Assembly: GCA_964019155.1 (NCBI GenBank)
Contig: OZ025246.1
Coordinates: forward strand, 3,288,066 to 3,352,065
From: Osedax fenrisi
Taxonomy: Eukaryota; Annelida; Polychaeta; Sabellida; Siboglinidae
Direction of reading: 5' to 3'
DNA length: 64,000 nucleotides
This document shows positions 22,298-32,751 of this stretch, piece by piece. A program made the position numbers and the translations under genes. Under the pieces are notes generated by a model. The model was given only the letters and a program-made list of their open reading frames with translations, ran no database searches and had not been told where the DNA came from. Position 1 is the first letter of the stretch. Each line of letters opens with the position of its first letter.

Positions 22298-22383
22298 GAA
22301 TAATAACTATATTCTAAAACTTGGATACCGCATACCAGAGTACTATATTAAGCATAGTTAGGTACACAGCATGCTTCACCGTA

Positions 22384-22425
22384 TACCGCACAGTGTATGG
22401 TATACGAGGCGTACACTGTGCGGTA
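22384..22425. repeat. 14-bp inverted repeat hairpin
   Basis: TACCGCACAGTGTA at 22384 and its exact complement ending at 22425, with a 14-base loop, in an AC/GT-rich patch of intron 1. No function is assigned. Confidence 0.7.
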
Positions 22426-22570
22426 CTCGTACGTACATGTGTAGTACTATGTCTACCTAACCGTGTATACGGTATAGGTACACATTATACGTACACACTA
22501 TATTCACCTATGTAACCATAGGTACACGATATATAGATCTATACACTAATACGTACACATTACATAATAG

Positions 22571-22647
22571 ATGTGGGAAAAAAGAACTAACGATAGTAGA
22601 ATGCATTACGAAGCAGGCTGTGTCGACGTGGACAAATGTATAGAAAG
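22571..22647 (+). CDS. LU-domain protein, exon 2: C6 and C7 of domain 1
   Basis: This 77-bp exon is too short for ORF callers. It follows acceptor ACATAATAG (phase 0) and ends at donor GAAAG|GTTGAC (phase 2). It reads MWEKRTNDSRMHYEAG followed by CVDVDKC: C6, five residues, C7. That spacing is the same in domain 2 (CGHDDLC) and domain 3 (CVIESMC). The phases fit exon 1 on one side and exon 3 on the other. Across the junction with exon 3 the text reads IERFDRTYTSKCC, closely parallel to domain 2's TRSDRSHYTHCC. The acceptor pyrimidine tract is weak. Homology to the other two domains is the main evidence. Confidence 0.8.
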
Positions 22648-22659
22648 GTTGACGATTAT

Positions 22660-22670
<11 letters not shown>

Positions 22671-22753
<83 letters not shown>

Positions 22754-22790
22754 ATATACATGTATATATAAATGTATATATATATATACA
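22671..22790. repeat. AT microsatellite with AAAT interruptions
   Basis: Begins 24 bp after the exon 2 donor. The tyrosine-isoleucine frames on the minus strand are translations of it. Confidence 0.9.
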
Positions 22791-22799
22791 TATTCTCTC

Positions 22800-23899
22800 A
22801 TGTCACCCATCTCCACATTTTAATTTCCATCAATAACTGACGATATTCGGAGACGGAATAGTAGGTTAATTAATTAATATTAATAATATTAAAATATGTA
22901 TATTAATAATCATATTAATAAATGCAAGCACTAAAGTAACTGCTACCCTGTACGGAGTTAGGTCCTACCCCCATAACACGCTACAGGGTACGGAGTTAGC
23001 GCAGACCCCATTAATGAAGTACACATGTGTGTTAAGTGTTCCGGTCTCTAGCTTATGTTTGATGCTTTATTAAGTAAATATATAATCGAAAGTCTAACAT
23101 TTGCTAACCAAGGCAATGGAGAATAATACGAAATTAAAAATAGAAGTTATTAAAGCGTTCTACGGTTATCGTATTTTGATAGGAAATATAAAAAAAATAT
23201 AAATAATAAAATATATTATTAATAAACTCATTTAGTTGTAGATACGTTATGGTCAGTGTGATATGCCGTAAACGAGGATAATCCTGTCAAGCGTGTAATT
23301 CAATTGTATTCTTCAATAGTATAATTGTCTATTGTATCGTGTCTGATTACTATTATTCAATTTAGATTTGTAATCGTTACCTTTCAATTGGATAGACTAT
23401 ATATAGTATACTTATAAGCCACGCCCCTATTTAGATCACATGATAAATCTCAGTTCGGCTGACATTCTATCAGAAGACAATCTATATAATATTTAACATA
23501 ATCTGTACACAGCTGTGTATACACAGTGTATACACATAGGTTTAGATTATACAATTGTAACGTTCAATTCGATTCAGTGCACTGAATCGTATAATACATG
23601 TATAAATAATTCGTATATATTTTACAAACATAAATAGAATACGTGTGTAGTACAGCAGTAAATAATGATAACCTTACTATTTAGATTATTTATAATGTAA
23701 CGTATCGAGTCGATAAGCTCTGCTTCTATAAGTACCTTGATATTGCCTAAATCTGATAATATATATATATATATATTGAATTGTTTATTTAAACACCAAT
23801 ATAGCGGGTGCTCTCTATATATATATATATATACTGAAATAAAATATCATTGACAAAATAAAATAACAATGTTGTGCGTTAAAGTTAACTCTGTAATGA
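22800..23899. other. Intron 2, first part, no gene seen
   Basis: Contains two related copies of TACGGAGTTAG in a GC-richer patch (about 22950-23010) and AT tracts at 23757-23778 and 23815-23833. The first tract carries the shared CCTAAATCTGATAATA flank; the segment between the two tracts resembles a LINE 3' UTR. Confidence 0.5.
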
Positions 23900-25250
23900 A
23901 TTTTCTAATTTGTTCTCGGATACAATCTTATCTACCTGCTCAATTACTTTATTCTCTTTTAAACTTTTAAACGTTGCTGTCATCACTCCCATTCTTAAAA
24001 ATGTCTTCCAACCCTAATATATTATGTAATTACTATCATTCCTATCTTTCAACTTCCTATTATTAGTAACATTTTTGACAGCATAGTTGTCCATCAAATA
24101 AATATGATTATGTAACTGAACTCTTCCCATGATGTCATGCAAAGTTCATTTCGTAAAGGTCACTCAACTGATACAGCCCTCCTTCAAATCTTGAACAATA
24201 TATGCGCCAAAGTTTCTCTCACCGTGTTCTCTTCGAATCTCTTCGCCACGATATTCTTATCTCGAGACTTGATGTGATTGGCATCAATGATAGTACCCTA
24301 AAATTGCTTAACTCATACATCCTAAACAGAGCATACTCTGTTAAATTATGTGATTTCTCTTTTGACCCCAGCGGGTATAACTGACCTCTACTCTAGGGTG
24401 ACCCACGAGGTAATATCATAGGTCCACTTCTATACCCCATAAATATGGTACATATAAGGTATATTATATCCTTATTTCAAATCATTTTCTATCATATATA
24501 TATACTGACAATATCCAACTCTACTCCTTCCTCCCTATATCACCTCCGCATAATTCCCAACTAATTGCGTGTGTCTCCTCTATTAAATACTGGCTTCTCT
24601 CTAACAATCTTCTACTAAAAACCTCAAAAACAGCCATCCTCAAAATACCTACAAACTTGCCATCATTTCTTCCTTTTACCTTGACAAGATTCTTATTTCA
24701 CCCGCCAGCCATTACTCTTGGTGTCATTTTCGATTCTTTTTCTAGCCATATTGCTAACATTTATGATGCTGCTAATTATCATTTATTTAGAATCAGATGT
24801 ATACGTAAAATATTACTCTTCCCACATTAATTCAATTGTAATTTCTCGTATTGATTATTGTTCTTCTTTATTGTGTAATATTCGAATATTACAGGATCCT
24901 GCTTACTCCATTGCACCATTAAACAGAATCATCAGATCATCTATACAATCCATTTTCAATATTAAACTATCTGACCATTCCATTACTGACTCCTTTAAAC
25001 TTCTACCAAACTGGTTCACCTATAAAAAAGATCCATAATTCGACTTATTTCTATTACTCATAAATCTATATATTCTATATATTCATCCACTCGTTCGTAT
25101 ATATTTAATTTAATTTTAATTTTCTCAACAACCAACTCTTCACGTTCAACTTCAAGTATACATATAGTTATTCCATAGCCATCCACCCTTAAATTCCACA
25201 AACGCTCATTCTCCTATATTATCCCATCTATCCGGAATTAAATACCTGAA
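23900..25250 (+). pseudogene. Decayed CR1/L2-like LINE ORF2 in intron 2
   Basis: The plus-strand translation with frameshifts shows QSSFRKGHSTDTALLQILNN (about 24140-24200), then RHDILISRLDVIGI, a DPRGNIIGPLLYPI block (a decayed QGSVLGPLLF) and a C-terminal YCSSLLCNI / PLNRIIRSSIQSIF region at 24840-24960. The order and motifs match the better kept minus-strand element at 25602-28991, so the same family inserted twice in neighbouring introns in opposite orientations. No catalytic box is readable. Confidence 0.7.
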
Positions 25251-25298
25251 TCTATAAGATCCATTCTATCTCTCACCTCCACACATACACATCTCAAG

Positions 25299-25300
<2 letters not shown>

Positions 25301-25330
<30 letters not shown>
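25301..25330. repeat. (AT)n microsatellite
   Basis: AT tract at the end of the LINE remnant, 110 bp before exon 3. Confidence 0.85.
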
Positions 25331-25332
<2 letters not shown>

Positions 25333-25440
25333 ATAATATAATTTCATTATATTATTATTATTTTTTATATTTTATATTACCACATTTTACCGTATATATT
25401 CATATATATATATACAATTATACATTATTAATACTTGCAG

Positions 25441-25512
25441 GTTTGATAGAACCTACACCAGTAAATGTTGCGATGAAGAAAAATGTAACGAACCGAAATT
25501 ATTCATATGCGC
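25441..25512 (+). CDS. LU-domain protein, exon 3: C8-C10 of domain 1 and C1 of domain 2
   Basis: Acceptor ATACTTGCAG, phase 2 in; donor TGCGC|GTTAGT, phase 2 out. It reads FDRTYTSKCCDEEKCN, the diagnostic CC-x4-CN end of an LU domain, then EPKLFICA, where Cys is C1 of domain 2. The two bases left over join the single G of exon 4 to make an Ala codon, giving FICAKCY with C1-x2-C2 spacing. The donor itself is the first unit of a (TAC)n microsatellite. Confidence 0.85.
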
Positions 25513-25516
25513 GTTA

Positions 25517-25517
25517 G

Positions 25518-25600
<83 letters not shown>

Positions 25601-25601
25601 T
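25517..25601. repeat. (TAC)n microsatellite, proximal part
   Basis: About 28 pure trinucleotide units starting 5 bp after the exon 3 boundary. The same repeat resumes at 28992 on the far side of a LINE. Confidence 0.95.
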
Positions 25602-25721
25602 CATCAATCAATCAATACTATTTATTTATACACTCAAAGTTAGCATGAAAATGCTCTGGCAAGTGTTAAACGAGAGAAACGAAAAAATATAAACATTATA
25701 AACAAAAACAATTTAAATTAA

Positions 25722-27539
25722 TCAGCGCATGGCTAGAATATATTTTTTAACATTACGTTTAAAAGCATCATGATTAGAAATCATACGGATACTTAGAGGA
25801 AGTTGATTCCAGTTTAACGGAGCAGAATAAACAAAAGCTCCATTTAGAGTACGCGATAGTCGACATCTGTCAGAGGATAGCAAATATCTATCATCGGTAG
25901 AACGGAGGGTTCGAGTCGATAATTTAGGTTTTAACATCTCATTGATGTATTGTGGTTTAGCGGTTAGTAACGACTTATGTACTATACAAAGTAGTCTGTA
26001 TAATGTTCTTTGTTTCATAGATAGCATTTTGATGGACTTCATCTTCAACGTTATGCTAGAGTGATCGGTACGTGGTTGTTTAAAAATCAAACGTACAGAT
26101 GATCGAATGATTCGTGTGAGAGGACGAATTCGGCACTCGGGTAAACCTTGAAGGATAGAGCAGCAGTAGTCAATGGGTGACATTGCTAATGAATTAACAA
26201 TTATTCGGCAGAGGTCATTGTTGATATATTTACGAATATTACGTATCATATGTAGCTGGTAATTCGAACGTTGACATATGTTGTTGATTTCCTTCTTAAA
26301 GGTTAAGTCATCATCTATTGTAAAACCAAGATATCGTATAGAACTACTTGGTTCTACTATAATACCATTCACAGATATCACCGGGAAATCGTAGTATGTT
26401 TCCGGAATGTTGATTAGCTCAGATTTAGAAGCGTTAAGCAGCAGCATATTATTCAATAGCCATGCACGTATTTCGGTAGCACATAGTTAGAGATCATTTC
26501 TGTTGGAAGTAGAATGACGAGACAGAGATGTGTATAAAAGTATATCATCGGCGTAAAGATGATAATGAATTGATGGGTAGGATTTAATTATATTAGTGAG
26601 AGGTGCAATATAAATTAAGAATAGAAGTGGGCCTAGAACTGAGCCTTGGGGAACACCCGTAGTTATAAGTTTAGTTATAGAGATGGAAGAGCCGGTTTTC
26701 ACAGCAAAGGTACGATATTTAAAGAATGATATTAGCCAAGAAAGTGTTATTCCATCAACACCTATGTCACGTAATCTATTAGTTAGAATGTCATGGTCAA
26801 GGGTATCAAACGCTGCTGATAGATCTAATAACAAAAGTTGAATAGGAGATTCAGTGTCAAGTGAGTTAAGTATATTGCTGATGACATGATTTAAACACGT
26901 TTCAATGCTATGGTTAGGTCTATAGGCACTTTGAAAAGGGTCAATGATATTATTAATTTCAAGATAGTATATTAATTGCTTAAAAACTACCTTTTCTAGA
27001 ATTTTAGATATAGTAGAGAGTTGAGAAATTGGACGGTAGTTACATAGAGAGTTTTTATCAAGATTATTTTTCTTGAGAATAGGTGATATTAGTGCATGTT
27101 TAAAGTCAATTGGGACAGTGCCATAACTTAAAGAATTTTTAAATATAGTAGTAAGATATATAGAAAGTGCGGGTGCAATTTTTTTCATAAGAGATAGTGG
27201 AATGGAGTCAAGGGGAGAGGAAGATTTAGATGATAGAATGAGTAATTCAATATAGTCAGTAGATGGTGGAGTAAAGGAAGATAATAAAAAGGAAATAGAT
27301 GGTGGTGTATAAGGTAAAGTGGGTAGTGCAATACAAATAAGATTGTAAATAGTCTGTCTGATTATTTCAATCTTATTTGTGAAAAAAGAAGAAAATTGAT
27401 TGCATAGATCAGAAGAAATAATATCAGGAAGAATTTTCTCTTTAGTTTTTCCCATAAGGCTGTCGCTCACATTATACAGTAACTTAGCTATATTTCCACA
27501 GTTTACTATTTTATTGTGGTAATATGATATTTTGGCCAT
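25722..27539 (-). pseudogene. LINE ORF2, reverse transcriptase and C-terminus
   Basis: Two frames in the same register (26487-27539 and 25722-26456) are split by a stop. In order: PLDSIPLSLMKKI, YRPISQLSTISKILEKVV, QSAYRPNHSIETCLNHVI, LLLDLSAAFDTLDHDIL, GVPQGSVLGPLLFLIYIAPL and the catalytic LYADDILLY, all well kept; then SELINIPETYYD, YLGFTIDDDL, PIDYCCSIL and APLNWNQLPLSIR. This is the full RT and C-terminal order of a CR1/L2 LINE. It is not a host gene although it lies inside an intron of the LU gene. Confidence 0.9.
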
Positions 27540-27562
27540 TTTAATAGATTCTTTGAAGGTAG

Positions 27563-28513
27563 TTAGGGTTCAATTAGTGCAATTTTATTGTTTTCCGTTT
27601 GGTTTTTGGAAAAACATCTCTCGGCTTTACGCGAGTGTTTTTTGGCTCTTATGTTTTCGGAATTAAACCAATGGTTATTATTAGTGTCAATAATATGTTT
27701 AGTTTTTTGTGGCGAATGTGTACTTAACAGGTGGGAGAGGCAGTTATTTAGATTTAGCATAGTGATGTCATTTCGATCATTGAGAATAAGTACATGAAGG
27801 TCACTAAGAAAGTTAGTAATCGAGATGTTAGATATATTACGATAATAAATTGTTTTCTTAATGGGTTTAGTAGGCATTGGGTAGTTTACTGTAAAATACA
27901 CCGCATAGTGATCAGATAATAGATGTTTAGTATCCAAAATAGAAATTATTAATGACGAGTTAATACAAGAGAAAACGAGATCAAGTGTATTTCCTGAAAT
28001 ATGCGTGAAAGAATTTACATGTTGTTGAAGTGAATGAGATTGCATAAGTGATATAAAGTCTATAGAGAGTTTATTTTGTTTGTTTATAGGGATGTTAAAA
28101 TCACCAAGAAATATTGTATTAGTTAAGGAAGGGAGTGATGAGATAAACTCATTAAGATTATCTAGAAATGTCTGATAGGTAGATGATGGTGGTCGATAAA
28201 CAAAAAATAATTTAATAGTTAAGCCTCCAGAAATAAGTAATGAGACTAGTATTGTATCACAGTCAATAATATGTACAGGGTTGGAAGATATAAGTTTAAT
28301 CGTATTTTTAAATAAAATCCCGACACCGCCTCCTATACGATTAATACGAGGTGTATGAATAAGTTGATAGTTTTTTGGTATAATAGAAAGTGTAGGGGTG
28401 TCAACTGTTAACCAAGTTTCAGTTAGAGCTATAATATCAGTATCAACGTCAGAAATATTATCAGAAAGAATGAGATTGTTAGCATTTAGAGATATAATGT
28501 TGATAAGTGACAT
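27563..28513 (-). pseudogene. LINE ORF2, APE endonuclease
   Basis: A 316-residue frame with the apurinic-type endonuclease blocks: ISLNANNL, ALTETWL with the catalytic Glu, GGGVGILFK, VYRPPSS, IFLGDFNIPI, LDLVFS and SDHYAVYF with the terminal His. All catalytic motifs can be seen. A frameshift separates it from the RT. Confidence 0.9.
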
Positions 28514-28531
28514 AGTAAGATTGGAACTTAG

Positions 28532-28991
28532 TCATTTAGTTTGGGTATTAGATATATTAGTAGTTTTACTAGTAGATGCATTAATATTGTTTACATATGA
28601 TTTAAAACTGGACGACCAGCTTTCAAAATCCGAAGTAGAGATTTTTAACGAATCACCTTTCCAGTTAACACTGTTAGAGTTTGGTAATAATTGGCGTAAT
28701 TCATAATCAGAACTTTTATGATTAAAAACCGATTTGCAATTACTAATCAAATTAGCCTTTGTGGCATGGTACAACATTTTTCCACGTCTAACTGTCTCTA
28801 AATTAACGTAGTTTCGAATAAAAATAGAATTATAACAAGAGTCTTTTATCATAGTCTTATTTGACAAAAAAAGAGATTTAGCAAATTTATTTGAAAAAAA
28901 TATAGTAGCTCTATTATAATTAAAAATAACTTTCGAGATTGATTGGCTATCACATTCAAGAAAAGTACAGAGAGTGTTTATAAAGTTAGTG
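28532..28991 (-). pseudogene. LINE ORF1 C-terminal part
   Basis: About 150 codons after the polyserine translation of the (AGT)n repeat. It ends one stop before the endonuclease frame, in the same register. The region around IFIRNYVNLETVRRGKMLY resembles the RNA-binding C-terminus of CR1/L2 ORF1 proteins. The polyserine run (28992 onward) is microsatellite, not protein. Confidence 0.6.
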
Positions 28992-29637
<646 letters not shown>

Positions 29638-29716
29638 GAAGTGCTATAGATTCGGTGAGTGTTCCTATCACAACCAGATGTATTCGTACTGCACACCAGA
29701 CAAGAACAAATGCATG
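29638..29716 (+). CDS. LU-domain protein, exon 4: C2-C5 of domain 2
   Basis: Starts directly after the (CTA)n array (phase 2 in) and ends at ATG|GTTATT (phase 0 out). It reads KCYRFGECSYHNQMYSYC and then TPDKNKCM: C2, C3, C4 and C5 of domain 2. A perfect GTGAGT donor lies inside the exon at 29655 but would remove C4 and C5, so the weaker GTTATT is preferred. The phase 0 exit one residue after C5 equals exon 1 and exon 6. Confidence 0.8.
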
Positions 29717-29742
29717 GTTATTGATATTACGGGGACCATTAT

Positions 29743-29765
29743 ATATATATATATATATATATATA
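29743..29765. repeat. (AT)n microsatellite
   Basis: AT tract 26 bp after the exon 4 donor. Confidence 0.85.
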
Positions 29766-29864
29766 ATTATTATTATAATTTATATATTCTTTTTTGTATG
29801 TTGTTTATTATTGTTCGTTTTTCCTCCTAAAGGTCTTCATATATGCATGCACTAATACACCATC

Positions 29865-30415
29865 TATCATGGTCGGTCGATGTCATATAATACTTCATCC
29901 TTATCGTAAAAATCGGCCCATATTGTCACGTGACAACAAAATGGCGATATTTCATTAAATACAAATACGAATCGATTAAAATTTAAACCACATATAACTA
30001 ATGTGTATATACACAAATTTGTAGAAATAAATACTAATTATGCATTAGATGAAAGTAATACACAAATATATAAAGTAAAACAAGTATGATTTTAATAATA
30101 ACAGATTAAATGACATTATTGATATTTTACAATTCTGAATCGACAGAAGTTATTATTAATACATTTTAAGTTTAATACTATAATATGGTATTCTAAAAAT
30201 GTATTTGGTTAAATATTGAACGAGATGGAATTGGAATATATTATAACTTTCTTCGAGTATCGAGCGCGCGAAACACACAGAAAGTTATAAATATGTTTAT
30301 ATTCATGCATTTAAATGCGTATAATATATTTTAATTAAAACGATACATAGAGATAATTTTATAATACCATCTTATAATATAATACCTAGTGTTATTGTAA
30401 TATAATAATATATAC

Positions 30416-30468
<53 letters not shown>

Positions 30469-30700
30469 CTTTATATATTATAATATATACACTATAGTGT
30501 ATTACTTTCTTCTAATGCATAATTAGAAATTAATTGTTTTCCAAATGAGTGTATATACATATTAGTCATATGTGGTTTAAATTTGAAGCGATTCGTATTT
30601 GTATTTAGTGAAATATCATCGATTTTGTAGTAACGTGACAATCGAGGACAATGTTTACGATGGGGACGCATTATTATATGATATCGGCTACATCGATAAC
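29865..30700. mobile_element. DNA-transposon-like element with about 200-bp terminal inverted repeats
   Basis: Left arm about 29865-30065 and right arm about 30487-30700 are inverted copies at roughly 80% identity by eye. For example AAATACAAATACGAATCG and TTTAAACCACATAT occur with their complements at 30620-30570. The interior has no ORF and includes an AT tract (30417-30462). The right end lies about 30 bp before the exon 5 acceptor. Confidence 0.7.
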
Positions 30701-30728
30701 TGACAGCACTAACCACGCCCCCTCGTAG

Positions 30729-30862
30729 ACTATAGTCACGTGGAAACCGGCCACCATACCCATAATGCAGTACGAGAAGACGTGTGGTCACGATGATCTC
30801 TGCACGCGATCAGATAGATCTCACTACACGCATTGCTGCAGAGATAAATACTGCAACGATAA
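30729..30862 (+). CDS. LU-domain protein, exon 5: C6-C10 of domain 2
   Basis: Acceptor CACGCCCCCTCGTAG, phase 0 in; donor GATAA|GTTTGT, phase 2 out. It reads TIVTWKPATIPIMQYEK, then TCGHDDLC (C6-x5-C7), then RSDRSHYTHCCRDKYCN (CC-x4-CN). C7 to C10 lie in one exon, whereas domains 1 and 3 have an intron between C7 and C8. A closer AG (30770) would also keep frame, but this start keeps the spacing of domains 1 and 3. A GTATGT at 30867 is a near alternative donor but would break phase with exon 6. Confidence 0.85.
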
Positions 30863-30898
30863 GTTTGTATGTAGGCTATTTCTCTATTATCTTATTTC

Positions 30899-30960
30899 AT
30901 TCCTCCTCCTCCTCCTTATCATCGTCATTCGCCTCCTCCTCCTCCTCCTCCTCCTCATCC
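30899..30960. repeat. (TCC)n trinucleotide repeat
   Basis: CTCCTCCTC runs with short interruptions, early in intron 5. Confidence 0.9.
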
Positions 30961-31168
30961 TACCCCATGCTCATCATCATCCCCATAATATACCCCTCAC
31001 CACCTAGTGAGCTTCATATTCCTATATTAATTAAATACACACCGCTAAATCAATTGACATAGGATATACATTACATCTCATATCTGTTTAAATAATGTTC
31101 AGTATATATTATAAGTAATATACATTTACTTATGTCATTAATATTATACTGTGAAATAGTAATACTAG

Positions 31169-31217
<49 letters not shown>
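31169..31217. repeat. (AT)n microsatellite
   Basis: AT tract in intron 5, 90 bp before exon 6. Confidence 0.9.
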
Positions 31218-31219
<2 letters not shown>

Positions 31220-31305
31220 TATAAGAACAGATAGCTTATATTATTATTTACATTACTCACTATTATTAATTGATCACTGTGTACACGCCCCTTTCGCTTT
31301 GACAG

Positions 31306-31411
31306 ACACCTCATCCTCGTGTGTTTTTACTGCGATGACACGACTACGCTGTTTCCTTGCACGACATTCATGGCTATGGACACCTACTGCGACATCAGTC
31401 AAGTGTGCGGG
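31306..31411 (+). CDS. LU-domain protein, exon 6: C1-C5 of domain 3
   Basis: Acceptor CGCTTTGACAG, phase 2 in; donor GGG|GTTAGT, phase 0 out. It reads HLILVCFYCDDTTTLFPC (C1-x2-C2, C3) and then MAMDTYCDISQVCG (C4, C5). The exit one residue after C5 in phase 0 is the same position as in domains 1 and 2. The frame stays open to 31467 and another donor-like GTCAGT lies at 31462, but its phase would not fit exon 7 and it would add two unpaired cysteines. The preceding junction makes a Lys codon from AA plus A. Confidence 0.8.
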
Positions 31412-32522
31412 GTTAGTCGGAGTGTGCGAGTGTACCTGTGCGTGAACCGCTCCTGTCCCCGGTCAGTATACTGACAATAACCCCCCTTTACCCATCCCAC
31501 CCTCAACAGATAATGACAATAACCCCCATCTACCCCATCTCACCCTCAACAAATAATAACAATAACCCCCTCTACCCCTCAACAGATAATGACAATAACC
31601 CTCCTCTACTCCCTCTCCCCCTCAACAAATAATGACAATAACTCCCTCTACCCTCTCCCCCTCAACATATATTGACAATAACCCCCCTCTACCCTCTCAC
31701 TCTCAACATATAATGACAATAACCCCCTCTACCCTCTCCCCCTCAACATATATTGACAATAACCCCCCTCTACCCTCTCACTCTCAACATATAATGATAA
31801 TAACCCCCCTCTACCCCCTCCACCCTCAACAGATAATGATAATAAGCCTCCTCTACCCCCTCCACCCTCAACATATACTGACAATAACCCCCTCTACCCT
31901 CTCTCCCCTCAACAGATACGCACAATAACCCTACTCTACCCCCTCCACCCTCAACAGATAATGATAATAACCCCCTCTACCCTCTCCCCCTCAACATATA
32001 ATGACAATAACCCCCCTCTACCCCTCTCCCTCAACAGATAATGATAATAACCCCCTCTACCCTCTCCCCTCAACATATAATGATAATAACCACCATCTAC
32101 CCCTCTCCCTTTCAACATATAATGACAATAACCCCCCTCTACCCCTCTCCCCTCAACAGATAATGACAATAACCACCATCTACCCCTCTCCCTTTCAACA
32201 GATAATGATAACAACCCCCCTCTACCCCCTCCACCCTCAACAGATAATGATAATAACCCCCCTCTACCCTCTCCCCCTCAACATATAATGACAATAACCC
32301 CCCTCTACCCCTCTCCCTCAACAGATAATGATAATAACCCCCTCTACCCTCTCCCCTCAACATATAATGATAATAACCACCATCTACCCCTCTCCCTTTC
32401 AACATATAATGACAATAACCCCCCTCTACCCCTCTCCCCTCAACAGATAATGACAATAACCACCATCTACCCCTCTCCCTTTCAACAGATAATGATAATA
32501 ACCCCCTCTACCCACTCAACAG
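31412..32522. repeat. Intron 6: 35-37-bp minisatellite with acceptor-like units
   Basis: From about 31468 the intron is nearly all tandem copies of CAACAGATAATGACAATAAC plus a pyrimidine run such as CCCCCCTCTACCCCTCTCCC, around 28 copies. Many units end in CTCAACAG, which resembles a 3' splice site. A 287-bp block (32001-32287) is repeated at 32288. The last unit supplies the exon 7 acceptor. ORFs in this stretch on both strands are translations of the repeat. Confidence 0.9.
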
Positions 32523-32667
32523 ATACTGACGACGAATGAAGGCGGCAAGGTTCGGAAGAGACACAGTTGCGTTATAGAGTCGATGTGTTCCTCGAGTATT
32601 AACGAACCAGATGATAAGATGTACTTTGCCAAAAGAAAACATCAAGTGCAAACCAACCACACAAACT
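32523..32667 (+). CDS. LU-domain protein, exon 7: C6 and C7 of domain 3
   Basis: Acceptor CCCACTCAACAG (the final minisatellite unit), phase 0 in; donor AACT|GTCAGT, phase 1 out. It reads ILTTNEGGKVRKRHSC, then VIESMC (C6-x5-C7), then a hydrophilic loop to VQTNHTN. The one base left over plus GG of exon 8 gives Trp. The loop between C7 and C8 is longer than in domains 1 and 2. Confidence 0.75.
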
Positions 32668-32695
32668 GTCAGTCATCGTAAATATAGAACGTCAA

Positions 32696-32700
32696 TTATA

Positions 32701-32746
<46 letters not shown>
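32696..32746. repeat. (AT)n microsatellite
   Basis: AT tract 28 bp after the exon 7 donor. Confidence 0.9.

Positions 32747-32749
<3 letters not shown>

Positions 32750-32751
<2 letters not shown>

Larger units (their letters stand above)
25602..28991 (-). mobile_element. CR1/L2-like LINE inserted in the (TAC)n array
   Basis: A 3.4-kb minus-strand element with the last third of ORF1, an APE endonuclease, RT, a C-terminus and a 3' UTR ending in (ATTG)n-like repeats at 25602-25618. Both sides are the same (TAC)n repeat, so the insertion site was inside the microsatellite. It is 5'-truncated in ORF1. ORF2 has one frameshift (about 27540-27563) and one in-frame stop (about 26460-26487), so it is young but inactive. 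Confidence 0.85.

Noticed and set aside
20436..22570. Single-intron jump from exon 1 straight to exon 3
   Set aside because: Phases 0 and 2 do not match and C6-C7 would be missing; exon 2 at 22571-22647 solves both.
31412..31467. Extension of LU exon 6 to the GTCAGT donor
   Set aside because: It would leave phase 2, incompatible with exon 7, and add two cysteines not found in the other domains.
31438..32539. Proline-rich ORFs on both strands
   Set aside because: Minisatellite translation within LU intron 6.
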